Assembly: GCA_020055645.1 (NCBI GenBank)
Contig: CM034546.1
Location: 55,676,001-55,740,000 of the forward strand
Length of the DNA: 64,000 bases
Direction of reading: 5' to 3'
Source of the DNA: Tomocerus qinae
Lineage: Eukaryota; Arthropoda; Collembola; Entomobryomorpha; Tomoceridae
Shown: positions 11,841 to 24,468 of the stretch, one piece after another
How positions within the stretch are numbered: the stretch's first letter is position 1
How the letters are laid out: the number at the start of each line of letters is the position of its first letter
Notes under the pieces: generated by a model
Databases searched by the model: none
What the model saw: the letters and a program-made list of their open reading frames with translations, nothing else
What the model was told of the DNA's origin: nothing
Position numbers and translations under genes: made by a program

Positions 11841-12228
11841 AATATGACTAAACAATTTCAACAAAATTTAAAGCAACCAAATTAATTGGCTTAACAAATT
11901 TAGAAGTAAAACCATTGCAGGACCGAAGAAAAATTAATAATTAAATGCCCCGTGATTGAACACAACCAAAGGTTAGGCTTCATAAGGTTGGTGGGGGTGG
12001 TTTAAAGTCTTACTTCGTCAACAAGGCCCATAAGTCCGACTATCGCTGTAAAGTGTGCTCATTCGGCATTTTTACATGGCTAAACCATTTTCAATGACTT
12101 CTACTGTATACCGACCAACTGACAACTTGATGAGGAATTCATACAGACACACACACTCCTGAGTATATCCATACTCCTCTCCCATTACTACCCATGTAAC
12201 GAAGGCTGAAACTTTTCCTTATAGGTAC

Positions 12229-12347
12229 CAGGGTTGCGGTATCCGGATAGGTAGGTGTGGACAAATTGGATAAAATGGTTGCTGTCCACTGGAAAAACTG
12301 ATTATATCCGGATAAAATTAATTTCATTCGGACAAAACGCAACCCTG
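12229..12347. mobile_element. 119-bp hAT-type MITE
   Basis: Ends CAGGGTTGCG and CGCAACCCTG are perfect inverted repeats. The octamer ATAGGTAC flanks both sides (12,221-12,228 and 12,348-12,355). This is a complete and very small non-autonomous hAT element. It lies within a stretch of about 700 bp (roughly 11,995-12,730) that is absent from the corresponding place in the E-F block. Confidence 0.85.
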
Positions 12348-12734
12348 ATAGGTACCAGGTGGGTCAGGGCTTATCGAACATGTAAATAAGAAGCAATTAC
12401 GCTCCGCACATACAGCGTACGAGAACATTGATCCGCCTACACCTTGCAAATGTACCCGAAGATAAGGATACTGATAGGAAAGGTGATAGAGATAGGCAGA
12501 AGGAGCGGAGAAGGATAGTCGTGAAGTGGTTATAATGTTAAGGTATTGCTTATTCAAGTAACATAGGAATAAGAAAACCAACTGCACTATGGCAATTAAT
12601 TTACACATCGAGCGTTTGGAAGAAAACCTATTTTCAATACCAATGCCAGCCGTGCAATTCCGGGGTGGAATTGATCTACTAACCCTGCCGTCTAAAGATT
12701 GAAGCCTTAGCCGGCCGGCTAGTTGTGCTCGGCT

Positions 12735-15051
12735 TAATAAAGGAACATTAACTCACACTGGCTTAGTGGATAGGAAAATGTGAAATCAAAAAACGGTTTT
12801 TTTGTCAAAAATGAAATTTGTGCTGGAGAGTTAAATATAATTAATTATATTTGCAAAGAAATACTTCCTTTAGAAAATTCTAAAGTGAAACTAATTGGGA
12901 AATACAAATTGCAGTTTATCCTTATCAGCTACATCGTTCGAAACACAAAGACGCATGATAAATATATAATTTATTTCATTCCCTTATACTCTGAGTGATC
13001 ATGGCTACTTCCGAGGGAGGACTAAAATTTCTTTACTAGCAAACTTAATTTCTTCTACTATTTTTATTGCACATTAGTTTGTCATTAATTTAAAACTGTA
13101 GCATGTTTTCATAGTGTACAGTCATTTACTTATAAGCATTCTACAGTGTATGTTGTAGGACCTTGTATTTTGGCAAATTTAGGTTTTAAAATTCATATGG
13201 CATTCTGGCATCGCTTGAATTTATAGCAGAACATACCATAACACATTTAATAGCTTTATAAATTCATTAAAATTGTAATTTATCTTGTAATCATTATTTA
13301 GGGTTAAATCACAATAAATAATGTAGAAGCCTTAAATATGGTCTTTTGTTCCCCTATTTAGACCTACAAATTCGTATATTATTAATTCCAAAAATGGCTT
13401 TTACTCCGACTTCGCCAATTATGGTGTGAAAATACTTGTCGGATATTGTGGGATCCCGGCAAATGTAAATACGTTCTAGGGAGGATTTTTATTGTGTATA
13501 GCAATGATAATAATATACATTGCCATATACATTATGTTTTATCACCAGCAATTAATAATTAAATATTCTCTTTTAATATATTTTATCAGCCCCTCCTTCT
13601 TCATAGTCTATAACTAACTGTGGATCAGGGCTACATTTTATAGTTTATGAAATGGAAGTAAAGTGGTCTGTTGATTAAGATATAAATAAATTAAACATTA
13701 TAATATAACTCTTAGAAATACCAATGTAAATTCATGCAGGTAGCATATTTTTCAGTAGGGGAACATACATGTCTGCTTAATAAAAGTATTGCAAATTGCA
13801 ATCGATCTTATCAATTTGATTTGACACTGAAATCAGACACAAAACACTATAATATATAACTACTTTACCTTCATTGGTTAATTAGTAAAAGTGAATGCCA
13901 ATGTCGTGACTCCTACGACAAATATAGAAATAATAAATGTCAGTAGACTCGGTAGATGCTTGTTAATGTGAGAATACCCAACTGTTTTGGCAACCAAGAT
14001 GTAACTACCAAACTAGTGTTCTAAACTCAACCAAGCTAATATAATAATATTATTTACTGTTTAAAACCGTTAGAGTTAGCTCAAAATGTTTGATTTGGTT
14101 AATGATCTAAATTCTTAAATCTATTTAAAAGCAACATTTCCATTTTCTCTGCAAAAAATTCAAACTACCTAATCAATATAAATAAATTCACCACAAAGGG
14201 CTGCAAAAAATTGAAAAATATTGACGATTAACTTCAAAAGTGAAAGACAGAAAGACAAAACTCTCCTAAAGTCATCTGAAACAGGTTCATTTCAATTCTG
14301 TTTACATTTTATTGCGTTGGTTATAATAATTGGTTACGTCTAAAGGATTGCTTTACCTTAACACGTAATAGTTATCCATAGGGTGTTCATTGGTTATCCC
14401 CATTTTTTGATTTTGAAGATTAACGAATCACCACATGAAGATATCAGGCAGAGCTTTGAGTTCTTCAAACTTATAAATGGAAGAAACTTGTTTTATAGTC
14501 ATACGATGACCATTTAATTAAGAGTTCAGTGTGTTACTGACAATCTTATAAAATAAATAAATACAGTGAAGGATCAATATCTATAAGGTTCTGAAAGAGG
14601 CATTGTCACTAAAATGATAGCATCTTGACTTTTCAGCTAAGCTACAGTGATTGCTTATTATCATAATCTTAATCCTGAATGCACATTAACATTTTACATG
14701 CATATAGCTAGTAGCTACTCAACTAACCTACCTGTATAATATTATAAATATTATTATGTGTATGCCATGCCATAATCTCTCATTAAGCCCATAACTATAA
14801 AAACAAACGGGGAGTCACTTATTTCGAGGTGGTCAACTAAGGTTTAAAGCAACTTGCTAGGATTGCCCAGGAGGGGTCAACTATTTTGAACAGGCGAATT
14901 ATTTCGAATTTTACTGTACATTACCTTTATGTTTGGACAACTTTGGTTCATGGTGTACTATGTGCAGATTATTAGATCGCTGATAATGGCTGCACATTGA
15001 TAGACAATACGATTGAAATTGTATAGCATATCGAAATAACACGATAAGAAA
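12735..15051. repeat. IR 5'-flank block of copy C, duplicated before copy F
   Basis: No gene. This 2.3-kb flank aligns along most of its length with about 27,843-29,991 upstream of copy F, for example at CACTGGCTTAGTGGATAG, GCTACATTTTATA, and the region just before the start codon (TAGACAAT, GAAATTGTATA). It contains a conserved upstream block at about 13,868-13,960. Confidence 0.75.
13868..13960 (+). repeat. IR upstream conserved block, copy 4
   Basis: TACCTTCATTGGTTAATTAG, then GTCGTGACTCCT and AGAAATAATAAATG. It is about 1.2 kb before copy C and almost identical to the block before copy F. Confidence 0.6.
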
Positions 15052-17698
15052 ATGTCTCTTCGACTATTTGTGGTTCTTTTTACTACCCTGGTATTGACCA
15101 AAGTGTTTGTGAACGCAATTACGACTGGTAGATCAAAATTAGAACAACTGATTGACGTGGAATACGATTGCTACATAAATATAATTTTTCTTACTTTGGA
15201 GGACGACAAACCTGAAAAAAATGGGGCAAATAAACTCTCAACAAAATATCAAGATGATCTGACAAATATTCAAATTCCACACGCAGTGACAAGATTTGAT
15301 GTGCTCGAACAAAAATTTAAAGAGAGGCTTCTGAAATGTAGAAATCAATATCAATGCAGTGGCAGCGATAATAGTCTGTTCATGAAGAAGAAAGTATTCT
15401 CCCCTCCGTATTTCATATCTCGGTTCAACTGTCTATCACATATTGTCATCAATTTAAATAATGTAGATGAGCAACTCAATTTCATACTGTACATCACGAG
15501 AAATCTTATTTTACCGTCTCCACACCTCAGTGATGTTTATGTACTTTACCATGAAAGTATTTTTTACAATTCCAAGGACTATTCTAGGGTTCACATTTTA
15601 TTGCCCAGAAATGTTTCGAAAAAAGTGTCTTTAATATCTACAGTAGGTAAATTTTTTGATAAAAGCTCAAGCATTTTGGGGTCTGCAGATATGAACTTCA
15701 AAAGATTCTTTTTACATCCAACAGAAATTGAAAATTTCTGTTATTTTAATTGTCACTCTTATAGCTTAGTAGGGAAGTGTCTTGATGCTACTGAAAATAA
15801 AATCAAGGGCGGTAGGAAAACCATTCCTCCATCTACAGTCCCAAAGGGGCTAGTACATATAAGGAGTAAGTACCTACCTGATAATGAAAAACGACATCAC
15901 ACTAATAATTCGTATTAATGGTAAATCTTTGGGTTTTAACAATCGAATATGTAAACTGCCAATGTGGCGAGCTGCAAAAATGTCCAAACAATCAATGGCC
16001 ATCGCTCTAGGATCCCTATTATTAAAAGACATGCCGAATGCCACTTTAAATACACGCATTTGCAACCCATACGAAGGAATCTCATCTGTGGTGTTACAAC
16101 TCGATGACAATCGGTATAATGTTGAATTCTTCAAAAAACAAATTCTATTTAGAGATCTATTTGGTCCAGGTCCCAATATTTATAGCCCAATTAACCCATC
16201 AGAACGATTATCTATCTTTATTCCAACATCAGATGAAGGTTATAATTTTATTTCATGTAGCCTTTTAGATCAACTCGTTCAAGATTTCGAAGTATTTACA
16301 CGTCCATTTGACTTGGATACGTGGATTTGTTTACTTGCAACGTCGCTCTCTGTTGTTTGCTGTGTATTAATTATTCTGTACTTAAAACATAATGTTTTGT
16401 ACTCTATATATCCTCTAATTGTTTTTGCATACATTTTGGACATAAGTTATTCTGTGCCAAGAAAGTTTGCAAAATTAACCTGGCTGAAACTTGTAACTGG
16501 TCCACTTCTGTTGATGTTTATCGTGATAACCAATGCATACAAGGGAATCGTCATCACAGATGTAATCAGAGAGCCACCTGTACAAAGAATTGAATCCATC
16601 TATGACCTAATTGCTTACAAAGACATAGTTTCAACAGGGCTTGTTAACAATCACCTTCCAGGTGGTACTGAAAAATATATTTCTCGTATGTCTCGTCTTT
16701 GGAAATGTTTCGACAGCGTACCATTTAATACAAGTTGGAAAAGAAGTGAAACACGCCATCCTTGTTTCAATCTTAAAAAAGCTGAGATACCTGAAAGTAA
16801 TAATGATAGTAATGTGGTACAGAAGATTGCTATGATTGAACGAAACTTGAGAAATAAGCTTCAAGGGTTTAGGGAATGGTTATCGTTCTATGACGATATT
16901 GATATGGAATTACAATTTGCATTGTCATTTGGAGCAGAAAGAAACTCGTCCAAACAGTTAGCCCAATTGTCAAAACTAAACGATACACTTTTCTACAGAC
17001 ATATAATCAACCCAAACTATCCTTCTGTCAGTCCCCATCAATTCATTTCCGAGTGTAACAATTCAATTTACATTGACAAAGAGAGAGATCTTCATTGGTT
17101 TCTTAACGATTCTCATTGGAATTCTCCAAAAGTTCTTCATCCGAATCAGAAATTGTATTTTGGAAAGCCCGAGAATGCTATTCTTAGAATGATTAAAGGA
17201 ATAACCTTGGGAGGAGAGTATGACACAAGTAAATTGTATTTAAAATATTTGAAAGATAGATTATTCCACATAGACCAAAGTGGAATGTATCATAAATGGG
17301 AATCTTATTTTCAAAGGGGGACAAAGGGCTTTAAACAATGTCAATCTTGTCTTCATAAGGAAGAACTGCAGCCTTTGACATTCTCGAATTCCAACATAGC
17401 ACTGGTATTCTATATTTTCGCAGCGGGAGTAATTTTGTTTCTCTGTGAATTTCTATTTGAACACAAAGACAAATTCAAACCAAAAAATATATTTCGCGTA
17501 ACATATTATAAAGCTGTATTATATTTATTCAACTCAGTTACAATTGTACGGATTCCGCCAATGTGGAAGAGAGTGAAAAAACAACGAAAATTTAAAATTA
17601 AACGCAATGGTCACACCTCTTTTCGTGCAGGTTGGAATCTACCATTGCAGCATAGGAAAATACGTCAAACAAAAACATTTCACTGCGTAGTATTGTAA
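15052..17698 (+). pseudogene. Divergent ionotropic receptor (copy C), one 4-bp duplication
   Basis: An IR-type channel gene. The start at 15,052 gives a hydrophobic signal peptide ending near Val-Asn-Ala. The first frame (15,052-15,918) carries the N-terminal lobe and stops after a tandem TACC duplication at about 15,871-15,878 (TACCTACCTG, where copy F has TACCTG). The second frame (through 17,698) carries the rest of the first lobe, Phe-Thr-Arg-Pro-Phe-Asp, M1, M3 with Asn-Ala-Tyr-Lys-Gly, the second lobe and M4. Removing four bases would leave a continuous frame of about 880 codons, so this is a very young null allele or a sequence error. The gene is a mosaic: copy F-like up to about 16,000 and copy B-like after it. 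Confidence 0.85.
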
Positions 17699-18700
17699 AA
17701 AACATAACAACATATAAAACATGAAAAACTGTATATGCTCCAGATTTGGAATAAGCATAGGTCTGATTTTGTCAAAATACAAATAGAAGTAACTTATCCA
17801 TCAAAGTTCTCCTATATACTTAATGGACCTCATAATCCCACAGAGACTTGTATTTTCAATTCAGGTTTACAATCACCTGTATGGATAACTACTTATTCTG
17901 TGTTCCCAGGACCTCTAAGCGACGCAAGCGGACAACATTTAACAATGTTCAACAACATTTTCTCATCGGCAAGATAGGTTTAATATTACAATTATCGTTA
18001 CAAGTAGTACAAGTTACTAAGTAAAGGAGAATATAATACATCCTGGCTTATAGTATGAACGGCATATAAATAATAATTGATTCTAAACGCCGATAAGAAA
18101 ATTGTTTACGCAAATTAACTACCTATCCAGTTTTTATACTACATATTAGGCAGTATAAAGTGAACTATCCAACAGGGCAGGGCTATTTTTGCAATACTAT
18201 ATGCGAATTAAGTTATACTTTTATGTTCTCAATATCATTATAATTTATTTAAGTAGAATATATAAACAAATAGAACTTAAGAGAATAGCTACTTATTAAT
18301 TACAGTAATAGCCGTATAGTAATAATATTATTATATTGTTTTGTATGAGGATAATACAACAAGTAGTAAACAAGTGTGAATAATAAATACCTAAAAAAAA
18401 TTAACCACGTATGTTTACGAACATGAAGTTGGCAACGTAGTCAGGTAATTTTAGTTTAGATTTTAAGTTCATTATACCTAATTAATCAATAATTTCAGGG
18501 AGTGCCATACCGCTCCATGTTAAGAAAATAAAGGTCATTCCCTTTAGTTAGCAATGAGGGCACAGACAAGTTTGCTGTAAAAAGTAAAACCCATATAGCA
18601 ATTCGATCCCCTGTCACCTATCCTTAGCCGAAGGCATCATTGGTAGGAATGTTGGTAAGAAGCAGTAACTTAATCAGACCATCTACTGATTTGGATATGA
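17699..18700. repeat. 3' flank of IR copy C, duplicated after copy B
   Basis: No gene. It aligns with the 3' flank of copy B (about 9,900-11,460), apart from the 490-bp hAT MITE at 10,195, which is absent here. The GGCAAGATAGG region here versus the interrupted GGCTAGCTGG region after copy B is consistent with an insertion after the duplication. Confidence 0.65.
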
Positions 18701-20993
18701 CGCAGTGATATCTATTTGAATATTTCTATTTTTTATTATTCATTATCGCGCTTTCATCATTAGACTTTTTATTATCAGAGTTTTTTGAACTTACAACTTA
18801 CACTGAACTCAGAATAAACGAATAAAGATAAAATATGATATTTCAATTTACATCGTTTTAACTTATAAGTAACTTAAAAGAAATTAAGAACCATTTCTCC
18901 AAATGTTGAAAAACTGTACATATAGCAATGACATGAGAACGACTACAAATCTATATAGTATTAAGAAAGAAAGTAATTCGATTTATGTATTACATCTTAT
19001 TCAATTGTGATAAACTGTGAATATTGGAGCAATAAAACGTATGGTGGACGGGGATAAAATGTTAATTCGGGAGAAAAGAAGCCAATCTTGTAATTATTAT
19101 TAGGAGTTTGTATAGAGCGTACATAAGATTTATTGTCACGCATATAATATTTATAGTATACGGGATAACCGCTGTATACTTCAAACTACATTCAAACTGT
19201 TGTATGTAGGAGCTGAGAGTAAAAGGCAGGGTTGCGGTGGATCAAATCGAAGGTTTGGATGAATTGGTTCTTTCCAGGACGAAATTATTAAAAAGTAAAT
19301 TTCGTCCGCCTAAAAATGAACAAAATTATTTGTGTCGAATGAACAAAACTAATATCAGTTAAACTTTTGTCCGGATAAAACTAAATTGTGTTGAGAATGC
19401 CAGATATGGATATTAGCAGCACGTACAAGTTTGGGTGCACGACTTTTAAACGTCGCTAATTCCACTCTCATGGGAATTACTTTCTCCTCTGACTAGTCAC
19501 ACCGCTATGTTTATGTAATTGTCTCTTCCCCCTTACAGTTAATTTTCCACGATAGGAGATTGCAAAAACCTGAGCTCACACACTAACTTGGGCCGGAAGA
19601 ATCCGACAGAGAAAGTTGAGAAAGTCCCAGAGGAGACAAAATTAAAAATCGGGAAAACGAAAGTTAGGGATCATTCTCCAGAAAAGGAAGAAAATTCATT
19701 CAAGAACAGTCACATTGAACCCTACCCTTTTGAAAAAGAAATGGAAAATAAAGTAGCTCAAGTTGTGCTTAAAACACCAATAGAAAAGTCGACTGGAATA
19801 GAAAAATATTCGTTAGTATCGCATCCTACAATACAATCTACTATTATTTTATACATTTCAGTCTCAGACTCCCATCGCATATTGAATCAGGTAGAAGGCT
19901 ACCTGATTTGAATTCCTATACATTTGACTACAGCTATTCCTTTACAATACTCTTTATTGCTAGGAATCAAACTTTTCAATACAGAAACATCCATCTCAGC
20001 TTTAAACAGAAGAAAGAGTATTGAAGTTATTGCAGTCGACCAGACCAATTTGACCTGAATACAGACAATAACACTTAAATAATATATTAATACAGTTTCC
20101 TCATTGGTTGATTGGTAAAAAATAATGTCGTGACTCCTTCCATATAAGAAATAATAAATGACCATATAGAGACTCCTGAATAACAGTTTTTGCATTGTAG
20201 ATGTAACTATACCTAACTAGAGCTTGTAAAATTCAGTGTACTATTCTGTTTAACGATGTATTCACCTCAATATATTTGATTAGTAAAAGCAGATACAAAC
20301 ATTCTTATTTCCTTAAATTTTATAATATTACAAAGTTGTAGCTGAATTATCCACATTCCTAAAAATTCCAATTTAAACAGTGGAAATTATTTTATTGTGG
20401 CAATGAAGACATTCTACCAACCAATTTTTAAGAATATCTAAATACGAGGGATAATAACTACATTACAAATTACTGAAGCTTTGGAAATACTTTGATCGAT
20501 AACTTCAGACGACGAAAGACATCTGAAATTGATAATTATTTCACATCTTAATTATTATTGTGTTGGTAGTGAATTTTACATTTATTGGCTTCGACTGTTT
20601 TACAGATACATATAATATTAACAGGTATAGTACTTTTAATTACTAAGTATTATCTCACTTTCAAAATGTACATCTAACTTTTAATAATGCTCATTTTTTA
20701 AATATTTAACGAATCACTTCAAGCTATTATAGTATTGTCCCGTAGTATTGATTAGTGCATTCATACCTAATAATATCATACCGGAATCAAATATATGTAT
20801 TGCATTTGAATAGAAGTTCAGCTCAGTATATTTCATTAGAGGTCTTTTTATTTTCAGTTCGGACTATTAAGTTAATCTGTACAAAAGGCTGAACAAGATA
20901 GATGGCTTGGAGTAACAGTCAACAAAGTTAATTTAATTCATGGACGATCTGATTATCACCGGGAAGTATTTCTTTATAACGTATAGTAAGAAA
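18701..20993. other. Intergenic region between IR copies C and D
   Basis: No gene is supported. A 5'-type hAT end (CAGGGTTGCGGTGG) at about 19,232 heads a decayed relic related to the 119-bp element at 12,229, but no matching right end is evident. A lysine/glutamate-rich open frame (19,588-19,911) starts without ATG and matches nothing I recognise. A conserved IR upstream block lies at about 20,099-20,185. Confidence 0.5.
20099..20185 (+). repeat. IR upstream conserved block, copy 5
   Basis: CCTCATTGGTTGATTGGTAA, then GTCGTGACTCCTTCC and ATATAAGAAATAATAAATGACC. It lies about 0.9 kb before copy D, the only intact receptor. Confidence 0.6.
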
Positions 20994-23546
20994 ATGCCTT
21001 TTCGACTAATTGTATTGTTTTGTACCATCCTGGTAGTAAATAAAGCGTTTGTAAATGCAATTACAATTGACAAATCAAAATTAGAGCAACTGGTCGACGT
21101 GAAACATGATTGTTACATAAATATAATTTTTATTACTATAAAAGACGAAACTCATAGGAAGAAAGTCATAACGAAATATCTTGATGACCTGACAAAGATC
21201 CGAATTCCACACGCAGTGACAAGATTTGATCTACTTAAGCAAAAATTTAGGACGAGACTTTTTACATGTGGATATGAAAGTCGCTGCAGTGATAAAACTC
21301 TGTTCATGAAAAAGAAAGTATTCGACCCTCCGTATTTCATATCACGGTTCAACTGCCTGTCACACATTGTTGTCAATTTAAGAGATGAATATGAAGATGA
21401 AGACGTCGATGACGATGCAGACCTACGTTTTATACTCTACGTTACCAGAAATCTTATTTTCCCGTTTCCAAACCCAAGTGACATATTTGTGCGTTACCCA
21501 GAAGTCAGTTTTTACAACTCAGAAGATTATTCAATGGTACACATTTTATTACCCCAAGATTATTTGGAAAAGACTTATTTAGTAAGGAGATTGGAATCAT
21601 TATTAATATTCTGGCGAACCCCTTTCGAGGGTAACTTGAAAATATTCTTTTTACATTCAATAGAAAATGAAAATTTCTGTTTTTTTCCTTGTAAGAATTG
21701 CGAAAGAATTGGGAGTTGCCTTGCAAAGAAAAATTCGGTCGACAAGGGAACTATGACTCTATCTACAATCTTAAATGGGCAACTGCATAATATAAGGAGT
21801 AAGTACTTGATTACTCAAAGCGCCCTTTCTGTACTAATTGACATTAACAGCAAATCTTTGGGTTTTAATAAAAAAGTATGTAAACTACAAATAAGGGAAG
21901 CTGCAAAAATGTCCAAACAATCAATGCCAATTGCTCTGGGATACCTTTTATTAAAAAACATGCCAAATGCCACTTTAAATACAGACTCTTCTTGCGGTGA
22001 TACTAATTCAGTGTATTTGCAACTCGATGATAATCAATATTATATTGATTCTTTCAAAAAGCATAAGAAATTACATAATACAAAAACAAATTTTGAAAAA
22101 TTTGATGGATATCGACTCTATTTCTTTATTCCATCATCAGACGAAGGTTATAATTTTATTTCTTGTAGCGTTTTAAGTCAAGTCGCTCAAGATTTTAGTG
22201 TATTTACACGTCCTTATGACTTGGAGACGTGGATATGTCTATTTGTGATGTCGCTCTCTGTTGTTTGTTTTGTATTAATTATTCTGTACTTACAATATAA
22301 CGTTATGTACTCAATATATCCATTTATTGTTTATGCATATATTTTAGAAATAAGGTATTCACTGCCTACAAAGTTTGCAAAAATAACCTGGCTGAAACTT
22401 GTAACTGGCCCACTTCTATTGATGTTTGTCGTGATCACGAATGCATACAAAGGCATCGTTATTACAGATGTAATTAGTGAACCACCTGTACAAAGAATTG
22501 AGTCCATCTATGATCTAATTGATTACAAAGAGTTAGTATCTACTGGTATTAATAATTATCAATTTCCAAATGGGACATTCCACTTTGATGAAAAGGCTAT
22601 CTCTAGTATGGCTAAGTCTTTGAACTGCTTAAACAGCGTTCTGATTTATAAACGTTGGGATACTGAAACATGTAAGGGTATGACAAATAATACAGCCCAG
22701 GTATCTGAAAAGGATGACAAGAATGTGATACAAAAGTGGTCTTCAATTATGAGAAAAATTAAATTCGAACCAGGAGGGCTACCCGGGTTTGCGGAATGGT
22801 TGTCTTTCTTTGAAGATGTGGAAACGGAACTAAACTTACTATCATTCGAAGTACAAACAAACTCTAGCAAATATTTGTCCCAACTGTCAAAATTAAATGA
22901 CTCACTATTCCACAGACATATAATCAACCCTAATTATCCATCTGTCAGTCCACAACAATTCATTTCTGAGTGCAACAATTCAATCTATATTGACAAAGAG
23001 AAAGATCTTCATTGGTTTCTTAACGACTCTTTTTGGAATCCTAAAAAAGTCCCTCATCCTAGACGGAAACTGTATTTTGGAAAACCCGAAAATGCTATTC
23101 TAAGAATATTCAAAGGAATAAGTTTGGGAGCTAACTCTAATACAATTAAATTAAGTCTGACGTATTTGAAAGATAGATTATTCCACATAGACCAAAGTGG
23201 AATCTATCACAAATGGGAATCGTACTTTCAAAGGAAGACTAAGGGTTATAGGCAATGTAAATCTTGTCTTCATAGGGAAGAACTTCAACCTGTGTCATTT
23301 TCTAATTCCAACATATCAGTAGTGTTTTATGTTTTCATAGCAGGAATAATTTTATTTTTCTGTGCATTTGTATTGGAACACAAACACAAAGTTAAACCAA
23401 AAAATATATTTTTAAAAGTATTTAAAGCCTTATCATACATACTCAACTCAATTGTTATTAAACCGATTCCATCAAGGCGGAAAGGTTTTAAAAAGCAACA
23501 AAAACTTTTTATCAAACGAAATAACTTGCGGCTAGAAAATTCTTAA
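20994..23546 (+). CDS. Divergent ionotropic receptor (copy D), intact, 850 aa
   Basis: A single-exon gene for an IR-family ligand-gated cation channel, probably a chemosensory receptor at the plasma membrane; ligand unknown. I chose the ATG at 20,994 over the in-frame ATG at 20,940 because it places a signal peptide (residues 1-22, ending Val-Asn-Ala) where the paralogs have theirs. Layout: N-terminal lobe with Tyr-Ile-Asn-Ile-Ile and Ser-Arg-Phe-Asn-Cys; first ligand-binding half ending in Phe-Thr-Arg-Pro-Tyr-Asp; M1 at about 413-435; a hydrophobic pore-region segment at about 440-458; M3 at about 466-490 with Thr-Asn-Ala-Tyr-Lys-Gly in place of the classical glutamate receptor motif; second half; M4 at about 774-795; a basic cytoplasmic tail. 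An acidic insertion near residues 130-145 is absent from the paralogs. IR assignment rests on topology and motifs. Confidence 0.88.
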   Translation: MPFRLIVLFCTILVVNKAFVNAITIDKSKLEQLVDVKHDCYINIIFITIKDETHRKKVITKYLDDLTKIRIPHAVTRFDLLKQKFRTRLFTCGYESRCSDKTLFMKKKVFDPPYFISRFNCLSHIVVNLRDEYEDEDVDDDADLRFILYVTRNLIFPFPNPSDIFVRYPEVSFYNSEDYSMVHILLPQDYLEKTYLVRRLESLLIFWRTPFEGNLKIFFLHSIENENFCFFPCKNCERIGSCLAKKNSVDKGTMTLSTILNGQLHNIRSKYLITQSALSVLIDINSKSLGFNKKVCKLQIREAAKMSKQSMPIALGYLLLKNMPNATLNTDSSCGDTNSVYLQLDDNQYYIDSFKKHKKLHNTKTNFEKFDGYRLYFFIPSSDEGYNFISCSVLSQVAQDFSVFTRPYDLETWICLFVMSLSVVCFVLIILYLQYNVMYSIYPFIVYAYILEIRYSLPTKFAKITWLKLVTGPLLLMFVVITNAYKGIVITDVISEPPVQRIESIYDLIDYKELVSTGINNYQFPNGTFHFDEKAISSMAKSLNCLNSVLIYKRWDTETCKGMTNNTAQVSEKDDKNVIQKWSSIMRKIKFEPGGLPGFAEWLSFFEDVETELNLLSFEVQTNSSKYLSQLSKLNDSLFHRHIINPNYPSVSPQQFISECNNSIYIDKEKDLHWFLNDSFWNPKKVPHPRRKLYFGKPENAILRIFKGISLGANSNTIKLSLTYLKDRLFHIDQSGIYHKWESYFQRKTKGYRQCKSCLHREELQPVSFSNSNISVVFYVFIAGIILFFCAFVLEHKHKVKPKNIFLKVFKALSYILNSIVIKPIPSRRKGFKKQQKLFIKRNNLRLENS

Positions 23547-24460
23547 AAACTAAATATAATATAACTTAATATTATAAAAATAATAACATAACTTAACAAA
23601 ACTTAATACCGCTAAAATACATTTCGATTTGTTTAGTTTAGTGTAACTAAAATTTCACACTGCCTAATGCTTAAAAAATTTGCCACAGAATAAACCCGTC
23701 TCGCTTTTTTTAATATTATAAACTTCAAATTATCTAAATAACAGGATTAAGCCTAACAATGTTGTAATAATATTCAAATTAACACAAGCATTTAAGTAGA
23801 CATAGTTCAAATTGGCTGATATTGATTTACAGTACAAACTTACTTACTGTCACATTGGACTTATTTTGTATACCCAGGACCACTTTGCGTCTACTATTAC
23901 CAGTATTGGTCGATACTTGTTTTAATATGCCTGTAAAACCTTATGCGTATAATAATATTGTAAGTAGAAGTAAGTTACACATTACAAAAAAAGAAATTGC
24001 AGGTATCTTTATAGTTGGGCCACATGTAAATACGAATTAATTCGGAATGCTTATAGTAAATTGGTTTTCGAATTAATTACCAATTCAATCTTTACATTCC
24101 ATATAGTATGCACAGAATTAAGGTTTTCAAAGCCATAGAATAAATTATATTATGAGCTTAAATAGTTACCTTAAATCTGAATTTCTATATAAGTAATAGC
24201 AATAAAATAAAAACCAGAACAGTTTATTTTGTATTACTCCCAGGTATACAATCATGCTATACTGTAAATAATCTTCATTGCTGGTATAGCTATATATAGA
24301 ATAGAGACAGCGCAGGTATAACATAATGAAATATCATCCTTTTACATTAGTAGGATGAGTAGGACCTCACAGTAGGTAGCAAATAGTGGTAAACCCAGAA
24401 TCAGACAAAAAGTAGAGTAGACAGCTCGTTTTGTATTACTGCCCTAGGAATCTAAGTAAA
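23547..24460. other. 3' flank of IR copy D
   Basis: No gene. An AATAAA signal at about 23,689-23,694 could serve as the poly(A) signal of copy D. The rest is AT-rich, with paralogous similarity to the flank right of the receptor fragment at the window start (for example TGTATACCCAGG / TGTATTCCCAGG). Confidence 0.5.
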
Positions 24461-24468
24461 CCTAGCAT

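Noticed and set aside
15862..15884. Intron at the copy C frame break (GTAAGTACC resembles a donor)
   Set aside because: The same GTAAGTACC is present in uninterrupted paralogs, where it is read through, and the break is fully explained by a TACC duplication.
19588..19911. Lys/Glu-rich open frame as a gene
   Set aside because: No ATG, no recognisable domain, no splice context; could be a chance frame or a decayed transposon piece.
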